From positions 1-34,720 of IMG/VR virus record IMGVR_UViG_3300033148_004724: a stretch of 34,720 nucleotides of DNA. One strand, written 5' to 3'. Source of the stretch: a virus. Below, piece by piece: positions 23,056-32,323 of the stretch (position 1 is its first letter; every line of letters begins with the position of its first letter). The notes under the pieces are model-generated. The model was not told the origin of the DNA and did not search any database. It worked only from the letters and a program-made list of their open reading frames with translations. Both the position numbers and the translations under genes were made by a program.

Positions 23056-26000
23056 TTATTCAGGTTTATTTACAGTATCACTATCAATATAATCTGGTAA
23101 ATAAATTTGATTTTCACCTGGGTTATTTATACATGCATTACTGAATAATGTTTGGACGCAATCTATACCAGGATTGTTAACTTGACTAGCTGCTGTTATA
23201 TTTCCATTTTTTATTTTTACACCAGAAATAAATGTTGAACCGCTGTCAGCAGAAGAAATTGTTTTACTTTTTTCATTTATTACAACTACATCATTTGATA
23301 ATCCTTCAATTTTTACTCCTTCACCCCCAATAATAACTGATTTATTGGTTGCAGATGAACCTTTTCCCCCTAATACTATACCACCATCTTTACTTGTACT
23401 GTTATTACCAACTACAAGCGAGGGGGTTGTATTCCCACTACTATTAATTACTGTATTTTTATCACCTATAAGAACACCATGTGAACCTTCTTTAGCAATA
23501 TTGTCTCTACCAATCATAACACCTATAAATGGGTCAGTTGGTATTGAAATTCCAATTGAACTATCTATTGAAGTACTGCCAGTAACAAAATCAACAGCAA
23601 TATCAGTTTTCTTTAATAACTCAACCTCTGTTAAATATTCTCCCCCAGGGATATAATCTCTAATCTTATTTATAATATAATAAGTATCGCCAACTTGAAT
23701 AGTATCTGACATTGTTGTTTGAGCAATAATATTATCAGTTAACCTTAACTTCATTCTTACTAAACGAGCATCCTTATCACTAATTTCATCAAAATATCCT
23801 TTCCAAAATTGATTATATAAATTATTATTAGTACTTGTATATGAGGGGGTTAAAGGAAACATTCCTTGCCACACCTGATTTCCATAATCATAAAAAGCAG
23901 TTTCAAAATTTAAATCACTAGCTTGAGTTTGGTCAAAAACTTTAGCTTGATGGCCAGCAAATGGGTAATAATAATCACTACCAATTTTATAATCTTCTGT
24001 TTCACCTTCAAGTCTAAATTTAAATGTTGGATTATCATTATTATAAAACTTTGTTGGATAAAAGAATAACATTCTATTTCCAATCTCAGTATTTTTTACA
24101 TTATTTTCTTTTCCATTATTATCATTTCCATCATAATTTGTTGGATTTATTTCTGTATAAATTGCAGTTGTATGACCATCATTAGCTTTTGTTCTCCAAC
24201 TTTTTCTCATTACAGATGGTTTGATTGATAATTCTATTTTTTGTTCCCCCTTAATAAAATCATTCTCAAATATTCTTCGCTTACCACCATAACCTACGTC
24301 ATTAACATCTTTCTTGTCATTATAATAACCATTCCAATAATCATCAGCATCAGCATATTTTAATTTAACTTCTTTCTTTTGTAATTCTTGGGGGTGTTTT
24401 GAAATTATGTCACTATCATAATCAACTAAATCTGACCAATTTTGTGTGGTACCATAATTACTATAAAAATTCTTTCTACTTTCAATTAATAATTTTCTTG
24501 GATTTTCTTTATCAACATCAATGTATAAATTAAACATTAATAATGCATCATTAACAAAATCTCTTATAGTATAGTCTTCTGGAATAAAATTATTACCTAA
24601 AACTTCAGCATTTCGACCCCATCCTAACTCTTCAACTTCTATCCACGAATATTGTGCTTGAATTTCACTTGCATCTCTACCTCCTTCTTGAATAAGTTTC
24701 CAACCTATCATATCTCCTTCTTCACAATTAAATATATGTTCATAATTTTCAAAACCGTGTGAACCAACATGTAAACTTGGTTCTGTCATAATAAAAAAAT
24801 CTTTAACTTCTTCTTCAACAGAATGTTTTATAAACCCATCATGAGAAACTGAAGCATACGCTTCGGAAAGTAGAGGTTCTATATTTGTTTTTCTAAGTCT
24901 AAAAGCTACTAACCTTAGTGTTGAATAATAACCAGAAATTGGTGTACCATGTAGCTTTATAATTTTATGCCTACATTTTATTTTATGTTCTCCAGCTTTT
25001 CTTACAGTATAAGTACCAGGTATAACATTAGTTAATGAGTTAGGACCTTCAACTATCCACTCTATTGGGTCTTCATAAACATCAATTGAAGGTTCTAAAC
25101 TATTATTAAACCTATTAAAATAATCTGTAACTTTTGTAAAATCTTTTGCTTGAATACCACTTTCAGCAAAACTAACACATCCATCAGCATAAGTCCCGCC
25201 AATAGATGGGTGTCCACCACCACTACCAAACCACCAATATTTATAATCATCTCGCAATGAATTACTTCCAGCTAAAGGGACATATTCTTTTGTATATATT
25301 CTTCCAGTTGTATTTTGATATTTAGCCACACTTCTCCAATCATATAATCTTTCTTCCTTACCAGTAAATGGAAGAATAATTGCGTGATATGTACTAGATG
25401 TAAACATCCCTGTATACTCATATCCAAACGAAGTCATTATATTATCCCAAACAGCTTTAAATGTCATTGCAGGATATAAATCTGATACTGTTAACCCAAT
25501 GTTAGACATAGGTCTCTCTAAGAGTGTTCCTGGTTTATATATATCATCTTCATCTGTTATTGTTCCTATTTCACCAACGAAACCACCCCAACCTTCACCG
25601 TAATCAATATATGGATAACAAAAACCTCTACTACTATATAAGTTAGTAACTGTTTCTAAATCAGCTGTATGATTATATTCTGACCAATCTAAATCTGATA
25701 ATTTCTTATCCCCAAAATCAATAAATAAACTTGGTACATCACCATAAAATACTATATCATATAATATTTCATCATTTTTCTTAATAATTTCATTTAATTT
25801 AATAAACCCATTAGCCAACTCAGAAGAGTTAGATAAAATTGAAGCCCTTGTTTTAGAATTTACATTAAACTTATTTTCCGAATTAATTTCAAAAATATAA
25901 TTAAAAATTTTATTATTATTATGGTCACCAGGTACCGTAAATGTTTTTGAATATGTTCCACTTCTTTTTGCGGGGTTTTTAATATCGGCAACATTATAAT

Positions 26001-26439
26001 TTAATGCTATATTAATATTTTCATTTAAACTAACTTCTTCGGGGGAAATTTGTTCAATTGTTAATTCGGTGATACCAAATACATCATCAACATCTCCATT
26101 TCTTAATTTAAATAAATCACTATCACCACTATCTAATATCCACTCATACTCAACACCATCAGTAATAGTCTCTGTAATTGAATTATCCCCCACAGATACT
26201 TTTAATGAACCTGTACAATTACTATATCTTCGAATTGCTTTTAATTTAACTCTATATTTTGTATTTCTTTTTAATAAGTTTTTAGATACAGTCGAATAAG
26301 CCCACCCCATCCAAAAAACAGAAGATAATCCCTCATAGTTTTCTTCAGAAATTACATTTGAACTTGAAAAACCATTCCAATCTAAATAATTTGTCCAATC
26401 TATTTTGTAAATTGGATATATGTAAAGTTGTGTATTCAT
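23056..26439 (-). CDS. Large tail tip/central fibre protein
   Basis: 1127 aa, the largest product. The first ~300 residues include a segment typical of Bacteroidota phage tail proteins (NPAKRSGTYSKTFTVPGDH, then SELANGFIKLNEI), the middle resembles baseplate or tail-tip hub domains with many aromatic residues, and the last ~150 residues carry YadA-head-like repeats (FIGVMIGRDN, GVLIGDKNT, KSVIIGGEGV). It is encoded between the smaller tail protein and the fibres and is the best candidate for the tail-tip hub that the fibres attach to. Confidence 0.65.
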   Translation of the reverse strand: MNTQLYIYPIYKIDWTNYLDWNGFSSSNVISEENYEGLSSVFWMGWAYSTVSKNLLKRNTKYRVKLKAIRRYSNCTGSLKVSVGDNSITETITDGVEYEWILDSGDSDLFKLRNGDVDDVFGITELTIEQISPEEVSLNENINIALNYNVADIKNPAKRSGTYSKTFTVPGDHNNNKIFNYIFEINSENKFNVNSKTRASILSNSSELANGFIKLNEIIKKNDEILYDIVFYGDVPSLFIDFGDKKLSDLDWSEYNHTADLETVTNLYSSRGFCYPYIDYGEGWGGFVGEIGTITDEDDIYKPGTLLERPMSNIGLTVSDLYPAMTFKAVWDNIMTSFGYEYTGMFTSSTYHAIILPFTGKEERLYDWRSVAKYQNTTGRIYTKEYVPLAGSNSLRDDYKYWWFGSGGGHPSIGGTYADGCVSFAESGIQAKDFTKVTDYFNRFNNSLEPSIDVYEDPIEWIVEGPNSLTNVIPGTYTVRKAGEHKIKCRHKIIKLHGTPISGYYSTLRLVAFRLRKTNIEPLLSEAYASVSHDGFIKHSVEEEVKDFFIMTEPSLHVGSHGFENYEHIFNCEEGDMIGWKLIQEGGRDASEIQAQYSWIEVEELGWGRNAEVLGNNFIPEDYTIRDFVNDALLMFNLYIDVDKENPRKLLIESRKNFYSNYGTTQNWSDLVDYDSDIISKHPQELQKKEVKLKYADADDYWNGYYNDKKDVNDVGYGGKRRIFENDFIKGEQKIELSIKPSVMRKSWRTKANDGHTTAIYTEINPTNYDGNDNNGKENNVKNTEIGNRMLFFYPTKFYNNDNPTFKFRLEGETEDYKIGSDYYYPFAGHQAKVFDQTQASDLNFETAFYDYGNQVWQGMFPLTPSYTSTNNNLYNQFWKGYFDEISDKDARLVRMKLRLTDNIIAQTTMSDTIQVGDTYYIINKIRDYIPGGEYLTEVELLKKTDIAVDFVTGSTSIDSSIGISIPTDPFIGVMIGRDNIAKEGSHGVLIGDKNTVINSSGNTTPSLVVGNNSTSKDGGIVLGGKGSSATNKSVIIGGEGVKIEGLSNDVVVINEKSKTISSADSGSTFISGVKIKNGNITAASQVNNPGIDCVQTLFSNACINNPGENQIYLPDYIDSDTVNKPE

Positions 26440-26440
26440 A

Positions 26441-27787
26441 TTAGTTTATAAGTTTTTTATTTGATAATTTGAATTGAATGTCATAATTCCTTTCTTCATT
26501 TTGTGTGCTTACTATCTTTCTTTTTTTAATTGTTGAAATTACTGGGTAAATATTACCATTTATCTCAGCAAATACATTCTGTGAGCTCCAAAGGGGCTCT
26601 ATGTCCCTTATTTGTTCATCACTTAAGAAATCTATACCACCAACATAATATTCATCAACTGAGGTGTGATAAACACTTTCTCCCCCATCTGTATCACTAT
26701 GCCCTATATATTTATTATTACCATATTTAATACCAGGTAGGCCGCCCTGAGTATCTCTCTCTTTTCTAAATGTTGAATGGTTTACATTAATATTTTTTGA
26801 GCTTACTAAATTAAAGTTAATATCATCAAATCCTCCTAAATCATTTTCAAAATAGATACGTAGGGGGGAATAGTTACAATAATCTGTGATTTCATATCTA
26901 ACTGGCTCGCTTGTTACCCCATCTCCACCTATTGGCCATGTAAATGTTGTTACATCATAATATTCAACATCAGATGTTATTATATCTGAACTAATGTAAC
27001 CACTATCAATTAGTGACCCACTTAACCAATACTTATAACTATATTTTAAACCATTTAAATTAGCCGCTCCACTTGGGATTTCTAGTAAATAATTACTTAA
27101 ATCAGCTAACGTATTACCAGCTGGTTGTGAACTTGTTGATGTGTAATAAGGATTTGGAGTATTGAAATAATAATCATAAATTACATTATCATTTCTCTTT
27201 TTTACCCTAATTTTTAAAGTGTAAAAATATGACCTATAAACAGAACTACCAGCTTTAATTACACCAGATAAACATCTTAATGTTGAATAATCTGTTAATT
27301 GTATTTGTCTATTAGCAGTATGGTTATTAAAGAATTTTGAGGGGAAATTGTTAGTTGCCCCCTTCATTAAATAATCTTCATAATTAAAATCTTCTCTCCA
27401 ATTACGTATACAAATATGTTTATCATACTCTTGAGTATCTGGGCTTGCTATATCTTTCGAACTTTCTTCAACTTCAATATAATAATTTAATATACTTCCA
27501 CCCTTTGGGGTATATGTAGTAATATCGTGTTTAAATTCTGGATAAAACTGTTGTTTTAAAATTGGATTAGGATTAAATCTTCCAACCCCCTCTTTCTTTC
27601 TAGCAATTTGCTTATTGGGGGAACCCAACATTCCATCTACCGTATAAATATTAAATTTATATTTAAAATCTGTATATAAATCATATTCATCACTTACAAC
27701 TGTATACCACTCATTATATGTATTTTGGTGTGCCCATTGTCCCCCACTAGGTAAATCACCTGGATATTGATATTTTTGTAATGCCAT
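26441..27787 (-). CDS. Tail protein, probable distal tail/tip component
   Basis: 448 aa, one base ahead of the large tip gene. Begins MALQKYQYPGDLPSGG and is beta-rich with many Tyr and Asn residues. The last ~50 residues (AEINGNIYPVISTIKKRKIV, NYDIQFKLSNKK) read as beta strands typical of distal tail proteins. No enzyme motif. Position between the tail completion gene and the hub supports a structural role; exact function unknown. Confidence 0.5.
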   Translation of the reverse strand: MALQKYQYPGDLPSGGQWAHQNTYNEWYTVVSDEYDLYTDFKYKFNIYTVDGMLGSPNKQIARKKEGVGRFNPNPILKQQFYPEFKHDITTYTPKGGSILNYYIEVEESSKDIASPDTQEYDKHICIRNWREDFNYEDYLMKGATNNFPSKFFNNHTANRQIQLTDYSTLRCLSGVIKAGSSVYRSYFYTLKIRVKKRNDNVIYDYYFNTPNPYYTSTSSQPAGNTLADLSNYLLEIPSGAANLNGLKYSYKYWLSGSLIDSGYISSDIITSDVEYYDVTTFTWPIGGDGVTSEPVRYEITDYCNYSPLRIYFENDLGGFDDINFNLVSSKNINVNHSTFRKERDTQGGLPGIKYGNNKYIGHSDTDGGESVYHTSVDEYYVGGIDFLSDEQIRDIEPLWSSQNVFAEINGNIYPVISTIKKRKIVSTQNEERNYDIQFKLSNKKLIN

Positions 27788-27789
27788 AA

Positions 27790-28107
27790 TTATTTTGCTT
27801 TTATTTTATTATATTTTTTTGTAAAATCTTTTATTATTTGAACTATATCTTTTGCATAAGCATTTGATAAAGGTTTTGTTAATATATGTGCGAAATCTTC
27901 AATAGTTAATATATAAGGGGTGTCCCAAACTGTTGATAAACTTCCATAATCAAGAAAACTTGTAGTTATTCTATCACTTTTAAATGAAGAATTTATACTA
28001 TTACGTAATGCTCCTGTCTTAACATGAACTTCCCCCTTGAGGTCACGCTCTAAACGCTTTGACCCAAGCTGCATTGCTTTCTCTATATGTTTATATTTAT
28101 TATCCAT
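27790..28107 (-). CDS. HK97 gp10-like tail completion/neck protein
   Basis: 105 aa. The motif HVKTGALRNSINSSF is the signature segment of the HK97 gp10 family, small neck proteins that join the head to the tail; length fits. The start codon overlaps the preceding stop by one base (TAATG). The K-G-E triplet in this gene is written AAG GGG GAA, giving a run of five G in an otherwise AT-rich gene. Confidence 0.65.
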   Translation of the reverse strand: MDNKYKHIEKAMQLGSKRLERDLKGEVHVKTGALRNSINSSFKSDRITTSFLDYGSLSTVWDTPYILTIEDFAHILTKPLSNAYAKDIVQIIKDFTKKYNKIKAK

Positions 28108-29159
28108 TATACTATGTTAGTCATTTTTTCAATTTCAACTGTAAGTCCGAGTGTTTGAACATATCTAGCCATTTCACCTTGCACAGTTGTGTTTCCACTT
28201 TTATAAATAACAACAGAAATAATATCGTAAAATATTTCACCAGTGTCTACCACTGTCACTCTTATTTTATCACCAATACTATATTCTACTGTTAAGTCTA
28301 CCCCAGCATAATATATACTATTCCAATCATTTTGAAATCCTCTTCGAGGGGTTGAATAATCTGCTGTTGTGAATGGTGTTAATTTAGCAATTCGCTGATA
28401 AGCCTTTGCCGCAAATTGATTATAATCAATATGTAAATACCATTTGTCAGAGAAATCTTTCTCGATAATCGTATGTAGGGTTATACCTTCTGCAACTCGT
28501 ACAGGATTAGCTACTTGATATCCCACATATATTTTGTCTTCAATTTCAACATTTGGTTCAAAATCAAAATCGCCTAATTTTGAATATGTTGGAAAATCTT
28601 CTCTAACACTGAAATCTGTTGAGTAAATATAAATATCATCAACTGATGCAATATAATATTTAAATTCTGTTGGTGTTACAGGTGTTTCAATAGATGAAGC
28701 AAATGCTGTGTGACATAATGCCCCATTGTATACTTGAAATTCTATTGTAGTAGACCATCCCGCCATTTTCTGTGCATAATTACCTATTGTGGGGGTTGGT
28801 GTAGTTTCCCTTACAATTGTAAAACCATATGAATTTTTAAAACTTCTTGAACTTAATCTTTTTACTATATCAGAAACTATTTGAGCTGTGTCTGACATTA
28901 CATCAAGCACATTTTCATCCCCATTATCAAGTAAGTCTAAAATAACCATATTAAACCTGTATGTCGTTAATGTTGTTCTAACATCACTTTCTTCGGGGGT
29001 TAACCACATAAGAGCTCCATCAACATCTAATTCATTTATGTTTGATTGTTCACCAAAGCCAAATTTATTAATTTGTAAATGATTAGGATAGTGTCCCCTA
29101 TCTTGTATGCTTATATCCTTAAGGGCATCAACTATTTTTTTTAATGTTGTAACTTTCAT
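28107..29159 (-). CDS. Probable tail terminator with extra C-terminal domain
   Basis: 350 aa. The first ~150 residues have the alternating alpha/beta design and TTYRFNMVILDLLDNGDEN and MAGWSTTIEFQVYNG segments seen in tail terminator proteins of Bacteroidota phages. The remaining ~200 residues, rich in beta strands, are additional and unidentified; standard tail terminators are 120-180 aa, so this looks like a fusion. It lies next to the tail completion gene, as expected. Confidence 0.5.
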   Translation of the reverse strand: MKVTTLKKIVDALKDISIQDRGHYPNHLQINKFGFGEQSNINELDVDGALMWLTPEESDVRTTLTTYRFNMVILDLLDNGDENVLDVMSDTAQIVSDIVKRLSSRSFKNSYGFTIVRETTPTPTIGNYAQKMAGWSTTIEFQVYNGALCHTAFASSIETPVTPTEFKYYIASVDDIYIYSTDFSVREDFPTYSKLGDFDFEPNVEIEDKIYVGYQVANPVRVAEGITLHTIIEKDFSDKWYLHIDYNQFAAKAYQRIAKLTPFTTADYSTPRRGFQNDWNSIYYAGVDLTVEYSIGDKIRVTVVDTGEIFYDIISVVIYKSGNTTVQGEMARYVQTLGLTVEIEKMTNIV

Positions 29160-29167
29160 AATTATAT

Positions 29168-29979
29168 TTATTTTAAACCTGCTTTATGTCTACCTGCTTG
29201 TTGTAATTTTTGTAAATTTTGTTGTTTAGTTTGTTCTATTTTTTGATTATTTTCAAAATCTTTCAAATACATAAGGTAAATTATAACTTCTTCAATTCTA
29301 ACTTTTTCAACTTCTCTAACAGTTCCATATGTTCCTTTTTCAGCGAGTTGCCAGATTGTGTTGTGCCACCCCCATTTTTTTGAGAAATCTGTAACTTCTC
29401 CACTTCCTGAGTTAAAGAAACTTGAGTATTTTTTAACAATTCTTTCTCTATGGTCAAAAAAAAACCCATAACAGCATAAACTTGGGGGGCAGTGATAGCT
29501 TTAAGTAGCTCGCTTGAATAAACCAAGGCCTTATCTGCATTATATTCCTCAAGTAAATATTTATCCCCAACCTTCTCTTTAATTGGTCTAATAAATACTG
29601 GTAATACAGTACTTAAATTTTGTATACCTTTTGTAAAACTTTCAATACCTACTGTTTCTAACCATTCCCCCACAGTTACAACATCTTCATTAAATATAGC
29701 ATATTCAACCCCTTCTATTTGTAGGGTAAAATTAGTACTAGCACCCTCTGGGTTTTTATCAAACAAGAAAGATATTTTTGGATATATTTTATTAATAATA
29801 TCACCATCAATATGTTTAACAAATTCTTGGGGGATATCAGCAACAATAGCTATATAATCCCTTACTATATCAACATTTTCTCTTTTATCAGTTTGAATGT
29901 TTAGAAGTTTTTCTAGCATTTCTCCATCAACATCTTCCCACATTGTTGGAAGCTCTATATCTTTAAGTTCTACTTTCAT
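29168..29979 (-). CDS. Tail assembly chaperone, -1 frameshift fusion (270 aa)
   Basis: At 29374-29380 the message reads CAA AAA AAT GGG GGT, with the slippery heptamer A AAA AAT in phase. Slipping back one base after residue 202 opens 68 further codons to a stop at 29168-29170. The added part (WHNTIWQLAEKGTYGTV, then EEVIIYLMYLKDFENN) is helical and protein-like, with no stop codon between. It overlaps the last 94 bases of the 0 frame gene and fills the otherwise empty gap before the next gene. This matches the gpG/gpGT pattern of lambda-type tails. Confidence 0.7.
29281..29979 (-). CDS. Tail assembly chaperone, short (unshifted) product
   Basis: 232 aa. Helical, acidic protein with no membrane segment; it ends with a Lys/Glu-rich helix (MELLEKLKKLELKKL). 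It is placed where gpG-like proteins occur and contains a slippery site near its end (29374-29380). Proteins of this kind bind the tape measure protein and are absent from the virion. Its leader has the recurrent TAATATAGATAA motif. It follows TerL by 26 bases. Confidence 0.6.
   Translation of the reverse strand: MKVELKDIELPTMWEDVDGEMLEKLLNIQTDKRENVDIVRDYIAIVADIPQEFVKHIDGDIINKIYPKISFLFDKNPEGASTNFTLQIEGVEYAIFNEDVVTVGEWLETVGIESFTKGIQNLSTVLPVFIRPIKEKVGDKYLLEEYNADKALVYSSELLKAITAPQVYAVMGFFLTIEKELLKNTQVSLTQEVEKLQISQKNGGGTTQSGNSLKKEHMELLEKLKKLELKKL
29374..29380 (-). promoter_or_regulatory. Slippery heptamer for -1 ribosomal frameshift
   Basis: Minus strand A AAA AAT, directly followed by a run of five G and then TGGC. 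X XXY YYZ phase is correct for the reading frame of the 232-aa gene. No strong downstream hairpin was found by eye; the G-run may help pausing. Confidence 0.65.
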
Positions 29980-30005
29980 ATTTATCTATATTATTTTTTA
30001 AAATA

Positions 30006-31340
30006 CTATTCATCCATTAAATATTCAACATCTTCGATTGAAATGTTACCATCTTCTATTTCATTTGTATCTTTATTTGATAGGTAATACAATGAGTTTG
30101 AAAGACTAACACGAGCAAGATTAGCTAAGCAAAGAGCGATAATAGTATCATCTTTCTTTGTCCCCTTATTTTTGCCAGAATATTTAATTGTATGAGTTTT
30201 AATATTATATTCATATCCAAATTGTTTTAATTCTTGAATAAGTATATCAATATTATCTATTAATTTTTTTGTTGGTAATTTTATTGTTTTATCTTGAAAT
30301 TCGGGGATTAGTTTTTCAACATAATCTTTTTTAGATTGGTTTGTTGTTTTAATTGGGAATATTGCCCCATATTTCTCTTGTATAAGTTCATATACTGTAT
30401 TTTCAACATTTGTTTCTATATAAGCCTGAGCAGAATACTTTTTGAGAAATGCTATAAGCTCTTTTGCTATGTCTGTATATTTTACCCCCTGCGTTCTATA
30501 CATATCAACAACCTCATTTTTATTATTTAAGATAACACATACTGTATAATCATTTATTTGAGCAAGGTCAATCCCTGCATAGTAAGCTACACCTGGTTCA
30601 ACAATTCCCCACTTAATTGGCCATATAGCACAATCATCTACATTTTCAAATACAACTCCACCCCCTTCAATAAATTCTGCTAAATATTCCTGACGAAATA
30701 CTTTTTCAATCATTGTTCTCTTTGCACTTTGAACTTCTTTATGATTATAATAAGGATTTTCGTGATATTTACCATGGTAATAAGCCCAATCTTTATGGTC
30801 TGGTGATTGACCAAGCATTGCAAATTCATAAAACTTATTATGTCCAAAGGGGGTTGAAGTATAAAATGCTTTTCTTCCCGCTACAGCTAACATAGGTCTT
30901 ACAACTTCAGCTACTGCATCTCCATCCATAAATGATAATTCATCAATGAATAGGTAATTAAAGTTTTTCCCCCTCTTGTTTTTTATTTTCTCTGCAGATA
31001 GGAAAACAATCGAGCTGCCATTAATTAATAATATTTCTAGGTTTGTTTTATTTGCACTTGCAATTAACCCAGTATTTTCTAAAGATTTTTTAAGTTCTGT
31101 AAATTGGTCTCTTCCTAAAGAATATGTGGGGGAAATATAACCCACCTTTGAGTTTTTCTTATTTAATGCATAATATCTCATAAGTTCTTGAAACAGAACG
31201 GTTTTACCGAACTGTCTTGAACAATTGATAACATTATGCATTACATTGTTTGCAAATATTTCTTTTTGGATACGTTTTTGCCCCTCATGGAGTTTTATCC
31301 CCTTAATCTTTATCTTCTTCTTCGTCATTATCTTCGCCAA
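30006..31340 (-). CDS. terL: Terminase large subunit
   Basis: 444 aa. ATPase: Walker A C-SRQFGKT (residues 41-47), Walker B LFIDE (130-134), coupling motif TSTPFG (161-166). Nuclease: D258 in YAGIDLA, E309 in YIETN, D397-D398 in KKDDTIIA. All the key acidic residues are present, so it should cut and pump DNA into proheads. Start overlaps the TerS end by 38 bases; M5 (31328) is an alternative start. It is followed by the tail assembly chaperone, not the portal. Confidence 0.95.
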   Translation of the reverse strand: MAKIMTKKKIKIKGIKLHEGQKRIQKEIFANNVMHNVINCSRQFGKTVLFQELMRYYALNKKNSKVGYISPTYSLGRDQFTELKKSLENTGLIASANKTNLEILLINGSSIVFLSAEKIKNKRGKNFNYLFIDELSFMDGDAVAEVVRPMLAVAGRKAFYTSTPFGHNKFYEFAMLGQSPDHKDWAYYHGKYHENPYYNHKEVQSAKRTMIEKVFRQEYLAEFIEGGGVVFENVDDCAIWPIKWGIVEPGVAYYAGIDLAQINDYTVCVILNNKNEVVDMYRTQGVKYTDIAKELIAFLKKYSAQAYIETNVENTVYELIQEKYGAIFPIKTTNQSKKDYVEKLIPEFQDKTIKLPTKKLIDNIDILIQELKQFGYEYNIKTHTIKYSGKNKGTKKDDTIIALCLANLARVSLSNSLYYLSNKDTNEIEDGNISIEDVEYLMDE

Positions 31341-31728
31341 TTGTGTAGCTTATATCAATACTTCCATCTATTTCAACTCTATCAGCTTCATTATACCCAA
31401 GGGATTTAAGTAGCATCTCATTAGCTTTAAGTACAGCGGGTAAATTTCCACTAGCAAAAGCCTCATTTCTAGTTTTTATAATATCTTGAATGATTTCAGA
31501 TTTAGAAATTTGATTATTGATGGGGAGGGCTTCAAAGTCAGTGATATATTGCTGAACACTGGATTTTTTAAGAAGTTTTGAACCATCACTACCAGCATAC
31601 TTTCTATTATCTGTCTGATATGCAATCATATACGCCCTTGTGGCATTATAAGCATTAAGGACGTATTGCTTAGCAAATTCCCTATGTTTACGTTCAATTT
31701 TACCTATTTTTTTAACTTTTTCATCCAT
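31303..31728 (-). CDS. terS: Terminase small subunit
   Basis: 141 aa when started at the ATG at 31728 (MDEKVKKIGK). The longer reading from 31794 would overlap the preceding gene and add an unlikely stretch; the chosen ATG has a typical AT-rich leader. The N-terminal helix-turn-helix (FAKQYVLNAYNATRAYMIAY) and LLKKSSVQQYI are the hallmark of the Terminase_2-type DNA-recognition subunit. The C-terminus is acidic (GEDNDEEEDKD). Pairs with TerL encoded directly downstream. Confidence 0.8.
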   Translation of the reverse strand: MDEKVKKIGKIERKHREFAKQYVLNAYNATRAYMIAYQTDNRKYAGSDGSKLLKKSSVQQYITDFEALPINNQISKSEIIQDIIKTRNEAFASGNLPAVLKANEMLLKSLGYNEADRVEIDGSIDISYTIGEDNDEEEDKD

Positions 31729-31747
31729 TATTATATGTTTTTTATGT

Positions 31748-32323
31748 TTACTTATATGTATTATACACCATTTTAAGGGCTTCAAATATATCATTAAATA
31801 TACAATCAGAACAATCTCTTTGTGCTATTTCAAAATAATCATTATATAAAGCAAAAATTTTACCCCTGCTAGGAGCACTCATTGGGTATATTCCCCCTAA
31901 TGCATCATACAATTCAACTATCTCATCTATTATTTTACCCTTTGACCTTTCTCTTGTTAATTTTTTATAGTGTTTTTTATCACTCATATCTATTTCTTCT
32001 TCAGTTTCAAGTTCAACCTCTATCTTTTCAACTTCAGGTTCTACTTCTTCTTCAGTTTCAAATTTAACCTCTACCTTTTCAACTTCGGGTTCAATTTCCT
32101 CTTCAATTTTATATTCTTCAACTTCTTTAACTACCTTGTCCAGTTTTGTTTCTTCAATAACTTCTTCTATTACCTCATTAACTTCGTTCTCTTGAACGTT
32201 CTCTGTTTCTTTAATGGTTGGTTCATTTTCTTTTTGCTTGCTCTTACAAGACACCATATGCATTTCTAAACCCCTAAGAGATTTACAAATTTTACCACAA
32301 TTATCACATTTGAATTCTTTCAT
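31748..32323 (-). CDS. Zinc-finger protein with acidic repeats, 191 aa
   Basis: N-terminal zinc finger: C6-x2-C9-x12-H22-x3-C26 (C2HC). Residues ~55-105 are an acidic, repetitive spacer with two 17-residue copies (EPEVEKVEVKFETEEEV and EPEVEKIEVELETEEEI). The C-terminal ~75 residues form a separate helical domain (KIIDEIVELYDALGGI). It lies just upstream of TerS, so a role in DNA packaging or late gene control is plausible, but no family is recognised. Confidence 0.6.
   Translation of the reverse strand: MKEFKCDNCGKICKSLRGLEMHMVSCKSKQKENEPTIKETENVQENEVNEVIEEVIEETKLDKVVKEVEEYKIEEEIEPEVEKVEVKFETEEEVEPEVEKIEVELETEEEIDMSDKKHYKKLTRERSKGKIIDEIVELYDALGGIYPMSAPSRGKIFALYNDYFEIAQRDCSDCIFNDIFEALKMVYNTYK
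31995..32100. repeat. 51-bp tandem repeat in the zinc-finger gene
   Basis: Two tandem copies of a 51-bp unit code for EPEVEK(V/I)EV(K/E)(F/L)ETEEE(V/I), with a few base changes. In-frame length variation is expected between relatives. Confidence 0.6.

Noticed and set aside
31729-31794. Longer TerS start at 31794
   Set aside because: It would overlap the zinc-finger gene and add an unlikely N-terminus (MIYLKPLKWCIIHISKHKKH); the ATG at 31728 has a normal leader.
31970-32269. Phe-rich plus-strand ORF opposite the zinc-finger gene
   Set aside because: It arises from the acidic repeats on the minus strand (GAA read as TTC) and is not a plausible protein.
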